A DNA stretch of 64,000 nucleotides from Streptomyces liliiviolaceus (GCF_018070025.1 NZ_JAGPYQ010000001.1:4154001-4218000), one strand, 5' to 3'; positions 48,337-57,572 are shown, counted from the stretch's first letter. Numbers and translations: made by a program. The notes: generated from the letters alone by a model not told the origin.

Positions 48337-49533
48337 TCAGGCGGACACACCGTCCCGGCGCAGTGCTGCGATCTCATCGTCCGTCATCCCCACGGCACGC
48401 AGCACCGCCCCGGTGTGTTCCCCGAGTGCGGGTACGGGCCCCATACGCGCCGCGTCCCCGCCCGGCAGCGTGATCGGCGGCAGCAGAGCCCGCAGCGGCC
48501 CGACCGGTGACCCGACATCCCGCCACCGGTCCCTGGCCGCCAGCTGCGGATGCTCCGCCACGTCCGCCACGTCCCTCAACAGTGCGCAGGCGATCCCGGC
48601 CGCTTCGAGCCGCGCCACCGCCTCCGGCGCGGTGAGCCCCGCGAGCGCCGTGGCGACCAGCCCGTCGGTACGGTCCCGGTTCTCCACCCGGGCCGCGTTC
48701 GTCGCGTACGCCGGATCGTGGGCCAGCTCCGGCCGCTCCAGCACCTGTTCGGCGAGGCGGCGCCACTCCCGGTCGTTCTGCACCGACAACAGCACCCGCC
48801 CCCCGTCACCCGTCGGATAGCCGTCGTACGGGGCGATGACGGCGTGCGCGAGCCCGGTGCGCGCCGGGGGAGTTCCTCCGTGCATCGCATGGTGCAGCGG
48901 ATGCCCCATCCACTCGGCCAGCGCGTCCAGCATCGCCACCTCCACCGGCCCGCCGCGCCCGGTCGTCCCGCGCCGCACCAGTGCCGCGAGCACCCCCGAG
49001 AACGCGTACATCGCCGCCGCGATGTCGGCCGCCGGAATGCCGGCCTTGACCGGTTGCCCGGCCGTTCCGGTCACGGACACCAGACCCGCCTCGCACTGCA
49101 CGAGCATGTCGTACGCGCGCTTCTCGGCGTAGGGGCCCGAGGGTCCGTAACCCGAGATGTCCACGGCGATCAGCCGTGGGTGCGCGGCGCACAGGGTGGC
49201 CGCGTCGAGGCCGAGCCGCGCGGCGGCGCCGTGTGCGAGGTTCTGTACGAAGACGTCGGCGCCGGCGATCAGGCGGCGCACCACGTCGAGGCCGCGCGGG
49301 TCCTTCAGGTCGAGGGCGACGGACTCCTTGCCGCGGTTGCACCACACGAAGTGCGAGGCGAGTCCGGCGGCCGCGGTGTCGTAGCCGCGTGCGAAGTCGC
49401 CGCCGTCCGGGCGCTCGACCTTGATGACCCGTGCGCCCAGGTCGGCGAGTTGCCGGGTGGCGAAGGGGGCGGCGACGGCCTGCTCGACGGCGACGACGGT
49501 GATGCCCTCCAGGGGCAGGGGGTGCGGCTCCAT
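48337..49533 (-). CDS. CaiB/BaiF-family CoA-transferase
   Basis: 398 residues from ATG 49533. Family III CoA-transferase signatures: LADLGARVIKVERPDGGDFARGY, HFVWCNRGKESVALDLKDPRG, FVQNLAHGAAARLGL, and AYDMLVQCEAGLVSVTG with the catalytic Asp (about 145). It moves CoA between carboxylic acids; substrates are unknown. A GC repeat lies just upstream, followed by the ABC permease gene on the same strand. Confidence 0.9.
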   Translation of the reverse strand: MEPHPLPLEGITVVAVEQAVAAPFATRQLADLGARVIKVERPDGGDFARGYDTAAAGLASHFVWCNRGKESVALDLKDPRGLDVVRRLIAGADVFVQNLAHGAAARLGLDAATLCAAHPRLIAVDISGYGPSGPYAEKRAYDMLVQCEAGLVSVTGTAGQPVKAGIPAADIAAAMYAFSGVLAALVRRGTTGRGGPVEVAMLDALAEWMGHPLHHAMHGGTPPARTGLAHAVIAPYDGYPTGDGGRVLLSVQNDREWRRLAEQVLERPELAHDPAYATNAARVENRDRTDGLVATALAGLTAPEAVARLEAAGIACALLRDVADVAEHPQLAARDRWRDVGSPVGPLRALLPPITLPGGDAARMGPVPALGEHTGAVLRAVGMTDDEIAALRRDGVSA

Positions 49534-49582
49534 GTGGGGATGGTAGGTCGGGTGGTTGGCTGCGGGTGTGTGGGGGCTGGTC

Positions 49583-49602
49583 GCGCAGTTCCTCGCGCCC
49601 CT
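49583..49602 (+). repeat. Streptomyces-type intergenic GC repeat, copy 5
   Basis: GCGCAGTTCCTCGCGCCCCT, one base different from the main unit, with the TGGGGGCTGGTC leader, between the CoA-transferase and ABC permease genes. Confidence 0.8.
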
Positions 49603-49619
49603 TTGGGGTGGGGCGGGGG

Positions 49620-50426
49620 TCAGCGGTTGCCGGTTGCGTAGCGGTGTATTGCGAGGGGCATGAATACCGCGATGAGGGCCGCGCACCAGGCCAGTGAGCC
49701 TGCGACGGGGTGTGTCACCGGCCAGGCGCCGTCGGCCGGGACCGGTGCGTTGCCGAACAGGTGCCGCAGGGCCGTGGTGACCGCGCTGATCGGGTTCCAC
49801 TCGGCGAGCGTGCGCAGCCAGCCCGGCAGGTTGTCCGTCGGGATGTACGCGTTCGACAGCAGCGGCAGTATGAAGGTCGCGCCCCCGAGCTGTCCGGCCG
49901 CCTCCTCGCTGCGTGAGGCGAGCCCCAGCAGGATCCCGATCCACGTGGTCGTGAACCGGAAGAGCAGCAACAGCCCCACGGCGGCCGCAGCTTCGAGCGC
50001 GGAGCCCTCGATCCGCCAGCCCACCGCGAGCCCCACGAGCAGGAACGGCACGGTACCGGCCGCGGTGACGACGAGGTCGGCGGCGGCCTGCCCGAGCGGT
50101 ACGGCGGCCCTGCTCACCGGCAGCGTACGGAGGCGGTCCGTGACGCCCCGGTGTGCGTCCTGGGCCGCCTGGAACATGCCCGTCATGATGCCGTTGGCCG
50201 CCGTAGCGACCAGCAGCCCCGGCACCAGGAAGGCCCGGTACTCCTCGCCGGGCACGGCCAGCGCGCTGCCGAAGACGTATCCGAAGAACAGCAGCATCGT
50301 GACCGGCATGGTCTGGGTGAGGATCAGCAGACCGGGATTGTGCCGGATGCGGCGCAGCTGGCGGCCCAGCATGGCGGTTCCGTCGTAGGCCAGGGCGGAG
50401 ACGGGTGTGGGTATGGATGCGCTCAT
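49620..50426 (-). CDS. DrrB-like ABC-2 type exporter permease
   Basis: 268 residues. Six hydrophobic helices typical of ABC-2 (ILTQTMPVTMLLFFGYVFGSAL, FLVPGLLVATAANGIMTGMFQ, DLVVTAAGTVPFLLVGLAVGW, AAAAVGLLLLFRFTTTWIGILLGL, ILPLLSNAYIPTDNLPGWL, SLAWCAALIAVFMPLAIHRY) and the conserved ADRLRTLPVSRAA-like loop. The start overlaps the ATPase stop by 4 bases. Together they form a daunorubicin-resistance-type exporter under TetR control. Confidence 0.9.
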   Translation of the reverse strand: MSASIPTPVSALAYDGTAMLGRQLRRIRHNPGLLILTQTMPVTMLLFFGYVFGSALAVPGEEYRAFLVPGLLVATAANGIMTGMFQAAQDAHRGVTDRLRTLPVSRAAVPLGQAAADLVVTAAGTVPFLLVGLAVGWRIEGSALEAAAAVGLLLLFRFTTTWIGILLGLASRSEEAAGQLGGATFILPLLSNAYIPTDNLPGWLRTLAEWNPISAVTTALRHLFGNAPVPADGAWPVTHPVAGSLAWCAALIAVFMPLAIHRYATGNR

Positions 50427-51367
50427 GCCACGAGCTCCTTCCGGTCGGTCAGGCGCAGGAAGACGTCGTCGAGGGTCGGCGGGCGCAGGCTCACGTCGAG
50501 CAACGGCACACCGGCGGCGTCGAGTTCGCGTACCAGCCGGGGGAGCGTGAGCGTCGGGTCGGTGGTGACCGCGCCGACGGCGTGCCGCTCCCGGTCGAAG
50601 GCCGGCACGGATCCGGTCAGCCGGTCCAGCACGGCCGCCGCGCCCGCCATCGCGTCCGCGTGGGCGACGACCGCTTCCGCGTACGAGCCGATGAGCGCCT
50701 TGAGTTCGGCGGGCGTCCCCGAGTGGGCGGCTCGGCCCCGGTCCACGAGCACGATGTCGTCGGCGAGCTGGTCCGCCTCCTCCAGGTACTGGGTGGTGAG
50801 CAGGACGGTCGTGCCCTCGGACCGCAGGGCGCGCACGGCTTCCCAGATCTGGTTGCGGCTGTGCGGGTCGAGGCCCGTCGTCGGCTCGTCGAGGAAGAGC
50901 ACGGCGGGCCGGGTGAGCAGGCAGGCGGCCAGGTCGAGACGGCGCCGCATACCGCCCGAGTAGGTGGACGCGGTCCGGTCCGCCGCGTCGGTCAGCTCGA
51001 AGCGTTCGAGCAGTTGGTCGGCCCGGGCGGCGGTCTTCGGGAGGCGGTGCAGCCTCGCGAAGAGCCGGAGGTTCTCCCGGCCCGTGAGGTCGCCGTCCAC
51101 CGACGCGTACTGCCCCGTGACGCCTATCGCGCGGCGCACGGCGGCCGGCTCCCGTACGAGATCGTGCCCCGCGATCCGGGCGGACCCGGCGTCGGGCCGC
51201 AGCAGGGTGGTGAGCAGTCGTACCGCCGTGGTCTTGCCCGCGCCGTTGGGGCCGAGCAGTCCGCAGACCGTGCCCTCCGCCACCGCGAGATCCAGCCCGC
51301 GCAGGGCATGGACGTCCCCGAAGCGCTTCTCCAGACCTTCACTAAGTACGCCGTACGTAGTAGTCAT
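50423..51367 (-). CDS. DrrA-like ABC transporter ATP-binding protein
   Basis: 314 residues from ATG 51367. Walker A GPNGAGKTT, Q-loop TGQYASVDGDLTGRENL, signature YSGGMRRRLDLA, Walker B VLFLDEPTTGLDP, switch His replaced by Gln-containing TTQYLEEADQLAD (usual in DrrA). C-terminal DrrA extension ends FLRLTDRKELVA. Its start lies beside a perfect palindromic operator and it diverges from the TetR gene. Confidence 0.92.
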   Translation of the reverse strand: MTTTYGVLSEGLEKRFGDVHALRGLDLAVAEGTVCGLLGPNGAGKTTAVRLLTTLLRPDAGSARIAGHDLVREPAAVRRAIGVTGQYASVDGDLTGRENLRLFARLHRLPKTAARADQLLERFELTDAADRTASTYSGGMRRRLDLAACLLTRPAVLFLDEPTTGLDPHSRNQIWEAVRALRSEGTTVLLTTQYLEEADQLADDIVLVDRGRAAHSGTPAELKALIGSYAEAVVAHADAMAGAAAVLDRLTGSVPAFDRERHAVGAVTTDPTLTLPRLVRELDAAGVPLLDVSLRPPTLDDVFLRLTDRKELVA

Positions 51368-51384
51368 GGCTCGACCATAGCGCA

Positions 51385-51403
51385 TTACGTACGCTGTACG
51401 TAA
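51385..51403. promoter_or_regulatory. TetR operator between exporter and regulator genes
   Basis: TTACGTACGCTGTACGTAA: perfect 8-bp arms with a 3-base spacer. A related sequence, GTACGCCGTACGTAG, lies at about 51345-51360 within the first codons of the ATPase gene. Position between divergent genes fits repression of both by the TetR protein. Confidence 0.8.
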
Positions 51404-51430
51404 CTAGGATGGTGGCGACAGGATCCACCG

Positions 51431-52165
51431 ATGGCAGGGCTGGCGACACCGATGGCAGGACGTGCCGACGTACCCGAAGTGATCTGGGCCCGACCCGAGC
51501 GCACGGGACGGGGGCCGAGGCCCGCGTTCACACGCGCCGACATCGCGGCGGCGGCCGTGCGGATCGCGGACGCGCAGGGGCTCGACGCCGTGTCGATGCG
51601 GCACGTGGCGGCCGAGCTGGGCTGCGGGACGATGTCGCTCTACAACTACGTGCCGCGCAAGGAGGACCTGTACGAGCTGATGGTCGACGCCGTCAGCGCC
51701 GAGCACGAGCTGTGGGAGCCGGCGGGGGACTGGCGGGCCGACATGCTCCGGGTCGCGTACCAGACGCGGGCGCTGATGCACCGGCATCCCTGGCTGCCCG
51801 CCCTGATGTCACCGGTGTACGGCTTCAGCCCGAACGCCCTGCGGTACCTGGAGCACTGCCTGGCCTGCCTCGACTCCTTCGACGGCACGTACGGGACGAA
51901 GTTCGAGCTGGTCGCGATGGTCAACGGCGTGGTGACGACGTACGTCGGCAACGAACTGGCCACCGCCGAGCGGGCGCGGGCGCTGCCGTGGTCCGAGGAG
52001 CGGGAGAACGCGGTGCGGGGGGCGTATCTGGGGGGTCAGGTGGCCAGTGGGGTCTATCCGCGGATGGCTGCGGCGTTCGCGGAGGACTCGGGGCCGATTG
52101 ATCTGGGGGCGGTGTTTCGGCGGGCGTTGGAACGGGTGCTCGACGGGTTTGACCCGTCTCGCTGA
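51431..52165 (+). CDS. TetR-family repressor of the adjacent exporter
   Basis: 244 residues from ATG 51431 (AGGA 7 bases upstream). HTH about 32-80: RADIAAAAVRIADAQGLDAVSMRHVAAELGCGTMSLYNYVPRKEDLYELM. C-terminal ligand domain is of the TetR_C_1 (tetracycline-repressor-like) type (HPWLPALMSPVYGFSPNALRYLEHCLACLD). Divergent from drrAB-like genes with the palindrome between; ligand unknown. Confidence 0.9.
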   Translation: MAGLATPMAGRADVPEVIWARPERTGRGPRPAFTRADIAAAAVRIADAQGLDAVSMRHVAAELGCGTMSLYNYVPRKEDLYELMVDAVSAEHELWEPAGDWRADMLRVAYQTRALMHRHPWLPALMSPVYGFSPNALRYLEHCLACLDSFDGTYGTKFELVAMVNGVVTTYVGNELATAERARALPWSEERENAVRGAYLGGQVASGVYPRMAAAFAEDSGPIDLGAVFRRALERVLDGFDPSR

Positions 52166-52215
52166 AGGGGGCCCTGGAGGGTTGTTTTGCGGCTGCGGTT
52201 GCGTCGTGGCTGGTC

Positions 52216-52286
52216 GCGCAGTTCCCCGCGCCCCTTGGGGGCTGCGCCCCCTGAAAGCAAAAGATTGCGCCGTTCCCCGCGCCCCC
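52216..52286 (+). repeat. Streptomyces-type GC repeats, copies 6a/6b
   Basis: GCGCAGTTCCCCGCGCCCCT at 52216-52235 and GCGCCGTTCCCCGCGCCCCC at 52267-52286, with an intervening hairpin GGGGGCTGCGCCCCC. Between the convergent TetR and Type ISP-like genes. Confidence 0.85.
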
Positions 52287-52294
52287 AGCGGGGC

Positions 52295-53509
52295 TTACAG
52301 CAGGGTGAATTGGCCCTCCGGGCCCTCCTCCTCGTGGGTCAGGACCGAGGCCGGGTGGCGGGTGGTGGGTGGGGGTGGGAGGACTTCCGCCTTGCGCAGG
52401 TCCGCCGCGGTGATGGGGGACTCGATCGTCAACTCCCGCTGCTGCGCGCGCAGTTCGGACAGCAGGGTCAGGATCGTCACCAGTTCCAGGAGCTCGGTGG
52501 TCCAGGACTGGGGCCAGGTCGTGGGGCGGACGGCCTCCAGCGTGCCCGGCTCGGGGCGGGTGATCCGGCTGCCGAACCACTGGTCCAGGACGCGGACACC
52601 GCCGACCTCGAAGTCCCAGGCCGCGGGCGGGACGGGGGAGATACGGCCCTCGTCGAGGCGGAGGGTCTCCTCCTCCCGGTCGTAACGCGGTTCGACCGGG
52701 AAGGGCGGCAGCGGGGCCCGTACGTAAGGGCGTCGGCCGCCGGGGAGCTTGGGGCGCTCACCGTCGCGGCGCATCAGCCACAGCATGCGGTGGCCCAACT
52801 CCGTACCGCGTGCCCACAGTTCGGGGTCGGCCGTGAGCGGGACGGTCACCCCGCGCGGCCCCCGGCCGGCGACCGCGACCGTCCAGGCGAGGACGTCGAG
52901 CGGGGCGGGTGAGTGGCCGAGGCGTCCGGCCAGGAGGTCCGACAGGCCCGGTGCCAGGTTCGGTTCGAGGCCGCCGGGGCGCCGGTACAGGGGGTGCACA
53001 CGGCCGGGCCGGGCGACCGGAGCGGCCTTCGTCCCGGGGAGCTTCGGCTGCGGCGGGACCACCGGCAGCACCGACGCGACGAGGAGCACCGGCCCGTCGG
53101 GCGAGGGCGGCTGCTCGACCGCGAACACCTGCTGCTCGTCGGCCACCCGCCACAGCTCGGGACGCGCCGCGTCGATCAGCCGGTGGTCGGGGATCAGCCA
53201 CTGCTCGTCGAACGGGCCGGTCTGGATCCGCACCGGCTCCGCGCACGGGCCCGAGGCGCGCGCCAGCCGGCCCGTACCGGAGGCCTGGCCGGGCAGCTGC
53301 CCCACGGCCGAGTGCAGGGTCCGCGCGCGGGTGGCGCCGAACAGGGCCTCCCGGTCGGGCCCCTCGGCCTTCACCAGGGCGTCCCACCGCGCTTTCAGGG
53401 ACGCCGGGTCGGGGGCCGCCGGCCACGCCCGGCCCAGCCGGGGAGGTGCGACGGACCACGGCATGAGGTCCGCGAGCAGCGGAGCGTCGTCGTGCGTCAC
53501 GCTCGGCAT
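52295..53509 (-). CDS. Stand-alone Type ISP restriction-modification C-terminal domain protein
   Basis: 404 residues from ATG 53509 (GTG 53500 and ATG 53464 also possible). It resembles the C-terminal specificity region of Type ISP restriction enzymes: WLIPDHRLIDAARPELW, YRRPGGLEPNLAPGLSDLLA, FDFEVGGVRVLDQWFGSRITRP-like segment (actual FEVGGVRVLDQWFGSR) and WTTELLELVTILTLLSELRAQQRELT. There is no helicase, nuclease or methyltransferase motif, and no such gene next to it. It is probably a conserved Streptomyces orphan with an unknown DNA-related role. Confidence 0.75.
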   Translation of the reverse strand: MPSVTHDDAPLLADLMPWSVAPPRLGRAWPAAPDPASLKARWDALVKAEGPDREALFGATRARTLHSAVGQLPGQASGTGRLARASGPCAEPVRIQTGPFDEQWLIPDHRLIDAARPELWRVADEQQVFAVEQPPSPDGPVLLVASVLPVVPPQPKLPGTKAAPVARPGRVHPLYRRPGGLEPNLAPGLSDLLAGRLGHSPAPLDVLAWTVAVAGRGPRGVTVPLTADPELWARGTELGHRMLWLMRRDGERPKLPGGRRPYVRAPLPPFPVEPRYDREEETLRLDEGRISPVPPAAWDFEVGGVRVLDQWFGSRITRPEPGTLEAVRPTTWPQSWTTELLELVTILTLLSELRAQQRELTIESPITAADLRKAEVLPPPPTTRHPASVLTHEEEGPEGQFTLL

Positions 53510-53550
53510 CGTACGACGTGGCCCGTGGGCGGCGACCGGGTCCCGCACGG

Positions 53551-54300
53551 TCAGTGGGCGTCGAGGGTGACGGTGAACGAGAAACGGTCGCCCCGGTAGT
53601 GGATGCGGACCACGTCCAGCGCCCGGCCGTCCGCGCCGTGCACGACGCCCGTGTAGTGCAGGATCGGGCTCAGCAGCGGGACCTGGAGCAGCCGGGCGGT
53701 CTCCGGGTCGGCGAGCCGCGCCTCGACCGTGTCGGTGATCTGGCCGATCCGCGCCCCCGCGACATCCCGCAGGACCTTGGTCATGGGCCAGCGGACCAGA
53801 TCCTCCGGATCGAACAGGGCCGCCAGCTCCGGCCGTACGTAGTTGCGCGCGTGGTTGGTCGGTTCACCGGTCTTCTCGTCGCTGCGCAGCCGGTGGTACG
53901 TGGCCACCTCCGTCAGATCCGGGAAGTACGCGGAGAGTTCGCCGGACACGGGCTCGTTGCCGTGGTCGAGCAGTTCCGTCGTCATACCGGACTGCTGGGC
54001 CACGATGGCGTCGACCGAGCCGAGGAGGCGGACCGGCGCGCCCCGCAGAGCGCTCGGCTCGATGAACGTGCCGCGTCTGCGGTGCCGGGTGATGAGCCCC
54101 TCGCCCTCCAGCTCCTTGAGCGCCTGCCGCATGGTCAGCACACTCACCCCGTAGTGCTCCGCCAGCTGTTCCTCGGTGGGCAGGCGCAGCGGATCCTGCG
54201 CGGACCGCCCCAGTATCGAGGCGCGCAGGGACTGCGACACCTGATACCAGAGCGGCAGCTTGCGGTTCAGGACGATCGAGTCCGGCGCGAAGGAGGTCAC
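53551..54300 (-). CDS. GntR-family regulator with UTRA domain, next to hmgA
   Basis: 249 residues if GTG 54300 is used; an in-frame GTG at 54360 would add 20. Winged helix about 12-80 (LWYQVSQSLRASILG...LPTEEQLAEHYGVSVLTMRQALKELEGEGLITRHRRRGTF), UTRA ligand domain about 100-245 (ATYHRLRSDEKTGEPTNHARNYVRPEL...). Same strand, 99 bases after hmgA, so it likely controls tyrosine/homogentisate breakdown. Confidence 0.88.
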   Translation of the reverse strand: MTSFAPDSIVLNRKLPLWYQVSQSLRASILGRSAQDPLRLPTEEQLAEHYGVSVLTMRQALKELEGEGLITRHRRRGTFIEPSALRGAPVRLLGSVDAIVAQQSGMTTELLDHGNEPVSGELSAYFPDLTEVATYHRLRSDEKTGEPTNHARNYVRPELAALFDPEDLVRWPMTKVLRDVAGARIGQITDTVEARLADPETARLLQVPLLSPILHYTGVVHGADGRALDVVRIHYRGDRFSFTVTLDAH

Positions 54301-54399
54301 GAGGGTATCCGTACCGGTCGCGGGCGTCGGTTGCAACGGGCGCTCACGACGGACGGCCACGGGAGACGGCAGTCGGGGCCCTGTGGGGGCCGTGCGCAG

Positions 54400-55791
54400 T
54401 CACGGCCGCCCGCCCGCCCGGAAGTGCCGTTCGAGCCCCTGCCACACGTCGTCGTACGAGGCCTGGAGATGCTCGGCGTGGGCTGCCTGCGCGGTGGCGG
54501 TGACCGGCCAGCGCGTCTCGAACATGAAGGCGAGGCCGTCGTCGATCTTCTGCGGTCGCAGTTCGGCGGCGCTGGCCCGCTCGAAGGTCTCCCGGTCGGG
54601 GCCGTGCGCGGACATCATGTTGTGCAGCGAACCGCCGCCCGGTACGAACCCCTCCGCCTTCGCGTCGTAGGCGCCTTCGATGAGCCCCATGTACTCGCTC
54701 ATCACGTTCCGGTGGAAGTAGGGCGGCCGGAAGGTGTCCTCGCCCACCAGCCAGCGCGGGGCGAAGACCACGAAGTCGACGCCGGCGAGGCCCGGGGTGT
54801 CGGACGGTGACGTCAGCACGGTGAAGATGGACGGGTCGGGGTGGTCGTAGCTGATGGTGCCGATCACATTGAACAGGCGCAGATCGTAGGTGTACGGCAC
54901 ATGGTTGCCGTGCCAGGCCACGACGTCCAGCGGCGAGTGGTCGTACATCGCCGTCCAGAGGTTGCCGCAGAACTTGTTGACCACCTCCACGGGCTCCGCC
55001 GTGTGCCCGTCGGCCTCCGCGTCCTCGTACGCGGCGACCGGCGCGCGGAAGTCCCGGGGGTTGGCGAGGCCGTTGGCGCCGATCGGACCGAGGTCGGGGA
55101 GCTGGAAGGGCGCCCCGTAGTTCTCGCACACATAACCCCGGGCGGTCGGGTGTGTGGTCCGTGCGTCGTCGGAGGCGTCGCCCAGCAGCTCCACACGGAA
55201 GCGGACCCCACGAGGAATGAGCGCCACATGTCCTGGCTCCACATGCAGCAGCCCGAACTCGGTGCGCAGGAGCAGCCCGCCCTGTTCGGGCACGATCAGC
55301 AGCTCGCCGTCGGCGTCGCTGAAGACCCGCTCCATCGAGGAGTTGGCGTGATACAGGTGCACGGCCATGCCCGTGCGCTGGGTGGCGTCGCCGTTGCCGC
55401 CGAGGGTCCACAGGCCCGCCAGGAAGTCGGTGCCGGGCGCCGGCTCCGGCAGGGGGTTCCAGCGCAGCCGGTTCGGGTCCGGCACCGACTCGGTGAAGGG
55501 GGCCGAGCGCAGGGCGCCGTTGTCGGTGCGGGTGAACGCCGGGTGCGCCGCCGAGGGGCGGATGCGGTACAGCCACGAGCGGCGGTTGTGCGCCCTCGGC
55601 TCGGTGAACGCCGAACCGCTCAGCTGCTCCGCGTACAGGCCGAGAGGGACCCGCTGCGGTGAGTTGCGGCCCTGCGGGAGGGCGCCCGGGACCGCCTCCG
55701 AACTGTGTTCGTTGCCGAACCCGGAGAGATACGTCAGCGCCTCGGCGGTCTTCCGCAGTGCCGTTGCGCCGTTGCGCGCGTCCCCGCTCAT
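54400..55791 (-). CDS. hmgA: Homogentisate 1,2-dioxygenase
   Basis: 463 residues from ATG 55791 (GGGAG upstream). Opens the homogentisate ring to maleylacetoacetate in tyrosine/phenylalanine catabolism, iron(II) dependent. Signatures: [33 protein letters not shown], and the iron-binding C-terminal part [20 protein letters not shown]...[14 protein letters not shown] with His, Glu and His ligands. Length and cupin arrangement match the family. A GntR gene follows. Confidence 0.95.
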   Translation of the reverse strand: MSGDARNGATALRKTAEALTYLSGFGNEHSSEAVPGALPQGRNSPQRVPLGLYAEQLSGSAFTEPRAHNRRSWLYRIRPSAAHPAFTRTDNGALRSAPFTESVPDPNRLRWNPLPEPAPGTDFLAGLWTLGGNGDATQRTGMAVHLYHANSSMERVFSDADGELLIVPEQGGLLLRTEFGLLHVEPGHVALIPRGVRFRVELLGDASDDARTTHPTARGYVCENYGAPFQLPDLGPIGANGLANPRDFRAPVAAYEDAEADGHTAEPVEVVNKFCGNLWTAMYDHSPLDVVAWHGNHVPYTYDLRLFNVIGTISYDHPDPSIFTVLTSPSDTPGLAGVDFVVFAPRWLVGEDTFRPPYFHRNVMSEYMGLIEGAYDAKAEGFVPGGGSLHNMMSAHGPDRETFERASAAELRPQKIDDGLAFMFETRWPVTATAQAAHAEHLQASYDDVWQGLERHFRAGGRP

Positions 55792-55815
55792 GAGTGATCG
55801 CTCCCTCGTTCTGAT

Positions 55816-55846
55816 TCCTATGCATCACCGTAGGATTCGGTGAATC
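55816..55846. promoter_or_regulatory. Inverted repeats upstream of hmgA
   Basis: TCCTA (55816) and TAGGA (55831) form one pair; GATTCGGTGAATC (55834-55846) is a second, perfect 5-bp-arm repeat. They lie 25-55 bases before the hmgA start and could be the GntR operator. Confidence 0.4.
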
Positions 55847-56003
55847 GGTGCGCAAGAGGGAGGTGCCCCGGGCCCGCCGGGAGGCGGCGGGATCGCGCCA
55901 GGTCCGCGAAGATGGCCAGGAGTGGCGCCTGGGAGCCCGACTCGGACCAAGAACCCGACTCAAGGGGGATCCGGCTGTCGGAGCGGTGCTCTAACCTCCC
56001 GGC

Positions 56004-56777
56004 ATGTCGTGGACGCGCACATTCCTCACCGCGCTCGCGGTCTGTGCCCTGTTCGGAGCTCTGCTCGTCGGAGCGACGGGCTGCGGGTCCGATGGCGCGC
56101 GCGAGGACGACGAGGTCAGACCGTCACCGGTGGGCAGGGTGCTGAAGGACACCGACGAGGAGGGGCGGCACTACCGTGAGATCGACGAGAAGAGCGCACC
56201 CGAGGTCGAGATCGAGATACAGCCCGCGGTGGACGGGGACGCCGACGACGCCGGCTGGGACGTCCGGCTGACGGTCCACGACTTCCGCTTCTCGCCGGCC
56301 GGCGCGCGGAAGAAGGCCGAACCGGGCCGCGGTTACGCGCTGCTCCGGCTGGACGACCGGCCCCTGTCCCTGCTCCGGGGCCCGACCCACCACCTTGCGG
56401 GGAACGTCGTCCCACGCGGCACCCACCAGGTGACGGTGCGCCTGCACGCCGACGACGACACGGTGTGGGCCGTGGACGGAAAGCCCGTCGCCGGCACGGC
56501 GGACATCACGGTGTCGAACCCGGCCCCCACGTCGACCTCGTACCGGACGCCGACCTCGCACCGGACCCCGACCGAACCATCGTCCACGAGGCCGACCGGA
56601 CCGCCGTCCACGACGCCGACGCCCGATGTCTCGGCGCCCGACGCCGTGACGTCCGACGGTTCGGCGCTTTCGGTCTCCCCGGTCGGTGAGGCGCTCCTGT
56701 CCGCCTCGGACGACGGCCCGCCGCCCTCGGCGACCCCGGCTGCCCTGGCCGGCGACCCCCGGCCTTCTGCCTCATGA
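56004..56777 (+). CDS. Putative lipoprotein with Ser/Thr/Pro-rich tail
   Basis: 257 residues from ATG 56004. Lipobox-like VGATGC puts the lipidated Cys at about 27, after a hydrophobic segment (FLTALAVCALFGALLVG). The folded part (about 55-170: EVEIEIQPAVDGDADDAGWDVRLTVHDFRFSPAGARK) looks beta-rich; the tail is a Thr/Pro/Ser stretch. Unknown function; copper-chaperone-like or adhesive roles cannot be told apart. Confidence 0.75.
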   Translation: MSWTRTFLTALAVCALFGALLVGATGCGSDGAREDDEVRPSPVGRVLKDTDEEGRHYREIDEKSAPEVEIEIQPAVDGDADDAGWDVRLTVHDFRFSPAGARKKAEPGRGYALLRLDDRPLSLLRGPTHHLAGNVVPRGTHQVTVRLHADDDTVWAVDGKPVAGTADITVSNPAPTSTSYRTPTSHRTPTEPSSTRPTGPPSTTPTPDVSAPDAVTSDGSALSVSPVGEALLSASDDGPPPSATPAALAGDPRPSAS

Positions 56778-56951
56778 CCTGCACCATCACCTGCACCGCT
56801 TGCGGGCGGTAGCGCGCCCCGCCACCGCCGTCCGTCGCGCGGTCCGGCGCGGCGCGCGCCCCGGCACGCCCCCCACGTCCTCGGATGAGTGGTACGGGCA
56901 CCGACTTCGTACCCAAGGGCAAGGTTCACCGGACCCCGGCGGAAAGGCATC

Positions 56952-57572
56952 ATGAAGCCCGTGCCCCAAGCGACCTCGCTGCGCCGCGCGCCCGTCCAGC
57001 GCCGTAGCGCCGAACGACTCACCCGTATCCTCGACGCCTGCGCCGACCTCCTGGACGAGGTCGGCTACGACGCCCTGAGCACCCGCGCGGTCGCCCTGCG
57101 CGCGGGCGTGCCCATAGGGTCCGTCTACCGGTTCTTCGGCAACAAGCGGGCCATGGTCGACGCGCTCGCCCAGCGCAACCTGGACATCTACACCGAGCGT
57201 GTCACCCACCGCCTCCAGGAGACCGGCAGCGGAGCGGGCTGGCGGGTGGCCATGGACGCGGTCCTCGACGAGTACCTCGCCATGAAGCGCACCGCTCCCG
57301 GCTTCTCCCTCGTCGACTTCGGCAACCAGATCCCCGTCGGCACCCGCGTCGCCGAGCCCAACACCCGCGTCGCCGACCGGCTGACCGACATGCTCTCCGC
57401 GTATCTCGACCGCGCCCCCGACGACGACCTCCGGCGGGTCTTCCTCATCGCCGTCGAGGCCGCCGACACCCTCGTGCAGCTCGCCTTCCGCCTCGACCCG
57501 GCCGGCGACGAGCGGGTCATAGGCGAGACACGGGAACTGCTCCGGGCGTATCTCTCGCGCTCGCTCGACTGA
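56952..57572 (+). CDS. TetR-family regulator
   Basis: 206 residues from ATG 56952 (GGAAAGG upstream). HTH about 18-62: ERLTRILDACADLLDEVGYDALSTRAVALRAGVPIGSVYRFFGNKRAMVDAL. C-terminal domain of TetR_C_17-like helices (FSLVDFGNQIPVGTRVAEPNTRVADRL). The next gene is the molybdopterin oxidoreductase, with a TetR-like palindrome between. Confidence 0.88.
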   Translation: MKPVPQATSLRRAPVQRRSAERLTRILDACADLLDEVGYDALSTRAVALRAGVPIGSVYRFFGNKRAMVDALAQRNLDIYTERVTHRLQETGSGAGWRVAMDAVLDEYLAMKRTAPGFSLVDFGNQIPVGTRVAEPNTRVADRLTDMLSAYLDRAPDDDLRRVFLIAVEAADTLVQLAFRLDPAGDERVIGETRELLRAYLSRSLD

